NCBI GenBank assembly: GCA_035293245.1
Contig: DATDOO010000337.1
Location: forward strand, 1 to 22,511
Direction: 5' to 3'
From: DATDOO01 sp035293245
Lineage (GTDB): Bacteria; Pseudomonadota; Gammaproteobacteria; Methylococcales; Methylococcaceae
DNA: 22,511 bases
Below, in pieces: positions 22,369 to 22,511 of this stretch. The notes under the pieces were generated by a model. It saw only the letters and a program-made list of their open reading frames with translations. It was not told the DNA's origin and made no database searches. Positions within the stretch are counted from its first letter, which is position 1; each line of letters opens with the position of its first letter. The translations under genes and the position numbers were made by a program.

Positions 22369-22511
22369 TCAGGCGGAGATCATCCCTTCACGGATGGCGT
22401 AACGAATCAGTTCGGCGATGGATTTGATGTCGAGCTTGCGTTTGATGTTGCGGCGATGAACTTCGGCGGTGGCGGTCGAGATATTGAGCACGCCGGCAAT
22501 CTCGGCGGAAC
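22369..22511 (-). CDS. LuxR/NarL-type transcriptional regulator, C-terminal end only
   Basis: The minus strand from the window edge encodes 46 residues and a TGA at 22369-22371. The sequence (SAEIAGVLNISTATAEVHRR, then NIKRKLDIKSIAELIRYAI) is the recognition-helix part of a LuxR/GerE helix-turn-helix. It is most likely the output domain of a NarL/FixJ-type response regulator, but the receiver domain would lie outside the window. It is on the same strand as, and upstream of, the PAS-receptor operon. Confidence 0.85.
   Translation of the reverse strand, partial: SAEIAGVLNISTATAEVHRRNIKRKLDIKSIAELIRYAIREGMISA

Overview
The window reads as chromosomal DNA of a GC-rich gammaproteobacterium. The ribosome/RNA-metabolism block has the classic gammaproteobacterial order rimP-nusA-infB-rbfA-truB-rpsO-pnp. 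An FchA-type methenyl-tetrahydrofolate cyclohydrolase is compatible with a methylotroph or methanotroph (Methylococcales-like), but that placement is inference and was not tested by any search. Almost every base is coding. No insertion sequence, phage gene, CRISPR array, rRNA or tRNA was recognised, and no gene-free stretch exceeds 300 bases.

Layout. (1) 1-4764, plus strand: the 3' end of a HlyD-type membrane-fusion adaptor, a 715-aa membrane protein that joins a PqqD-like domain, an M50/site-2-protease core and a second HlyD-like part, and a short SecA-like ATPase. The three genes are packed within a few bases of each other and look like one operon whose start lies outside the window. This is the most unusual part of the window. 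(2) 4765-13485, plus strand: a promoter, a structured leader with an internal terminator, then rimP-nusA-infB-rbfA-truB; a second promoter lies at the truB stop ahead of rpsO-pnp; a strong two-way terminator closes the block. (3) 13505-14541: ppnP (minus) and fchA (plus), divergent. (4) 14528-16954, minus: alr followed by a seven-helix membrane diguanylate cyclase. (5) 17080-17741, minus: a vapBC toxin-antitoxin pair with a promoter/operator palindrome in front. (6) 17873-22270, minus: an apparent operon of an Aer/CetB-like PAS protein, a CetA-like chemoreceptor with a C-terminal CZB domain, and a GAF-PAS-GGDEF-EAL protein. (7) 22369-22511, minus: the C-terminal end of a LuxR/NarL-type regulator.

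How the parts may work together. Region 1 could recognise, cleave and/or move a peptide or protein substrate across the inner membrane; the substrate is not visible. Region 2 is housekeeping transcription/translation. Region 6 looks like a split energy-taxis sensor tied to c-di-GMP turnover, and a second c-di-GMP synthase lies in region 4. Domain and family calls come from reading conserved motifs, not from database searches.
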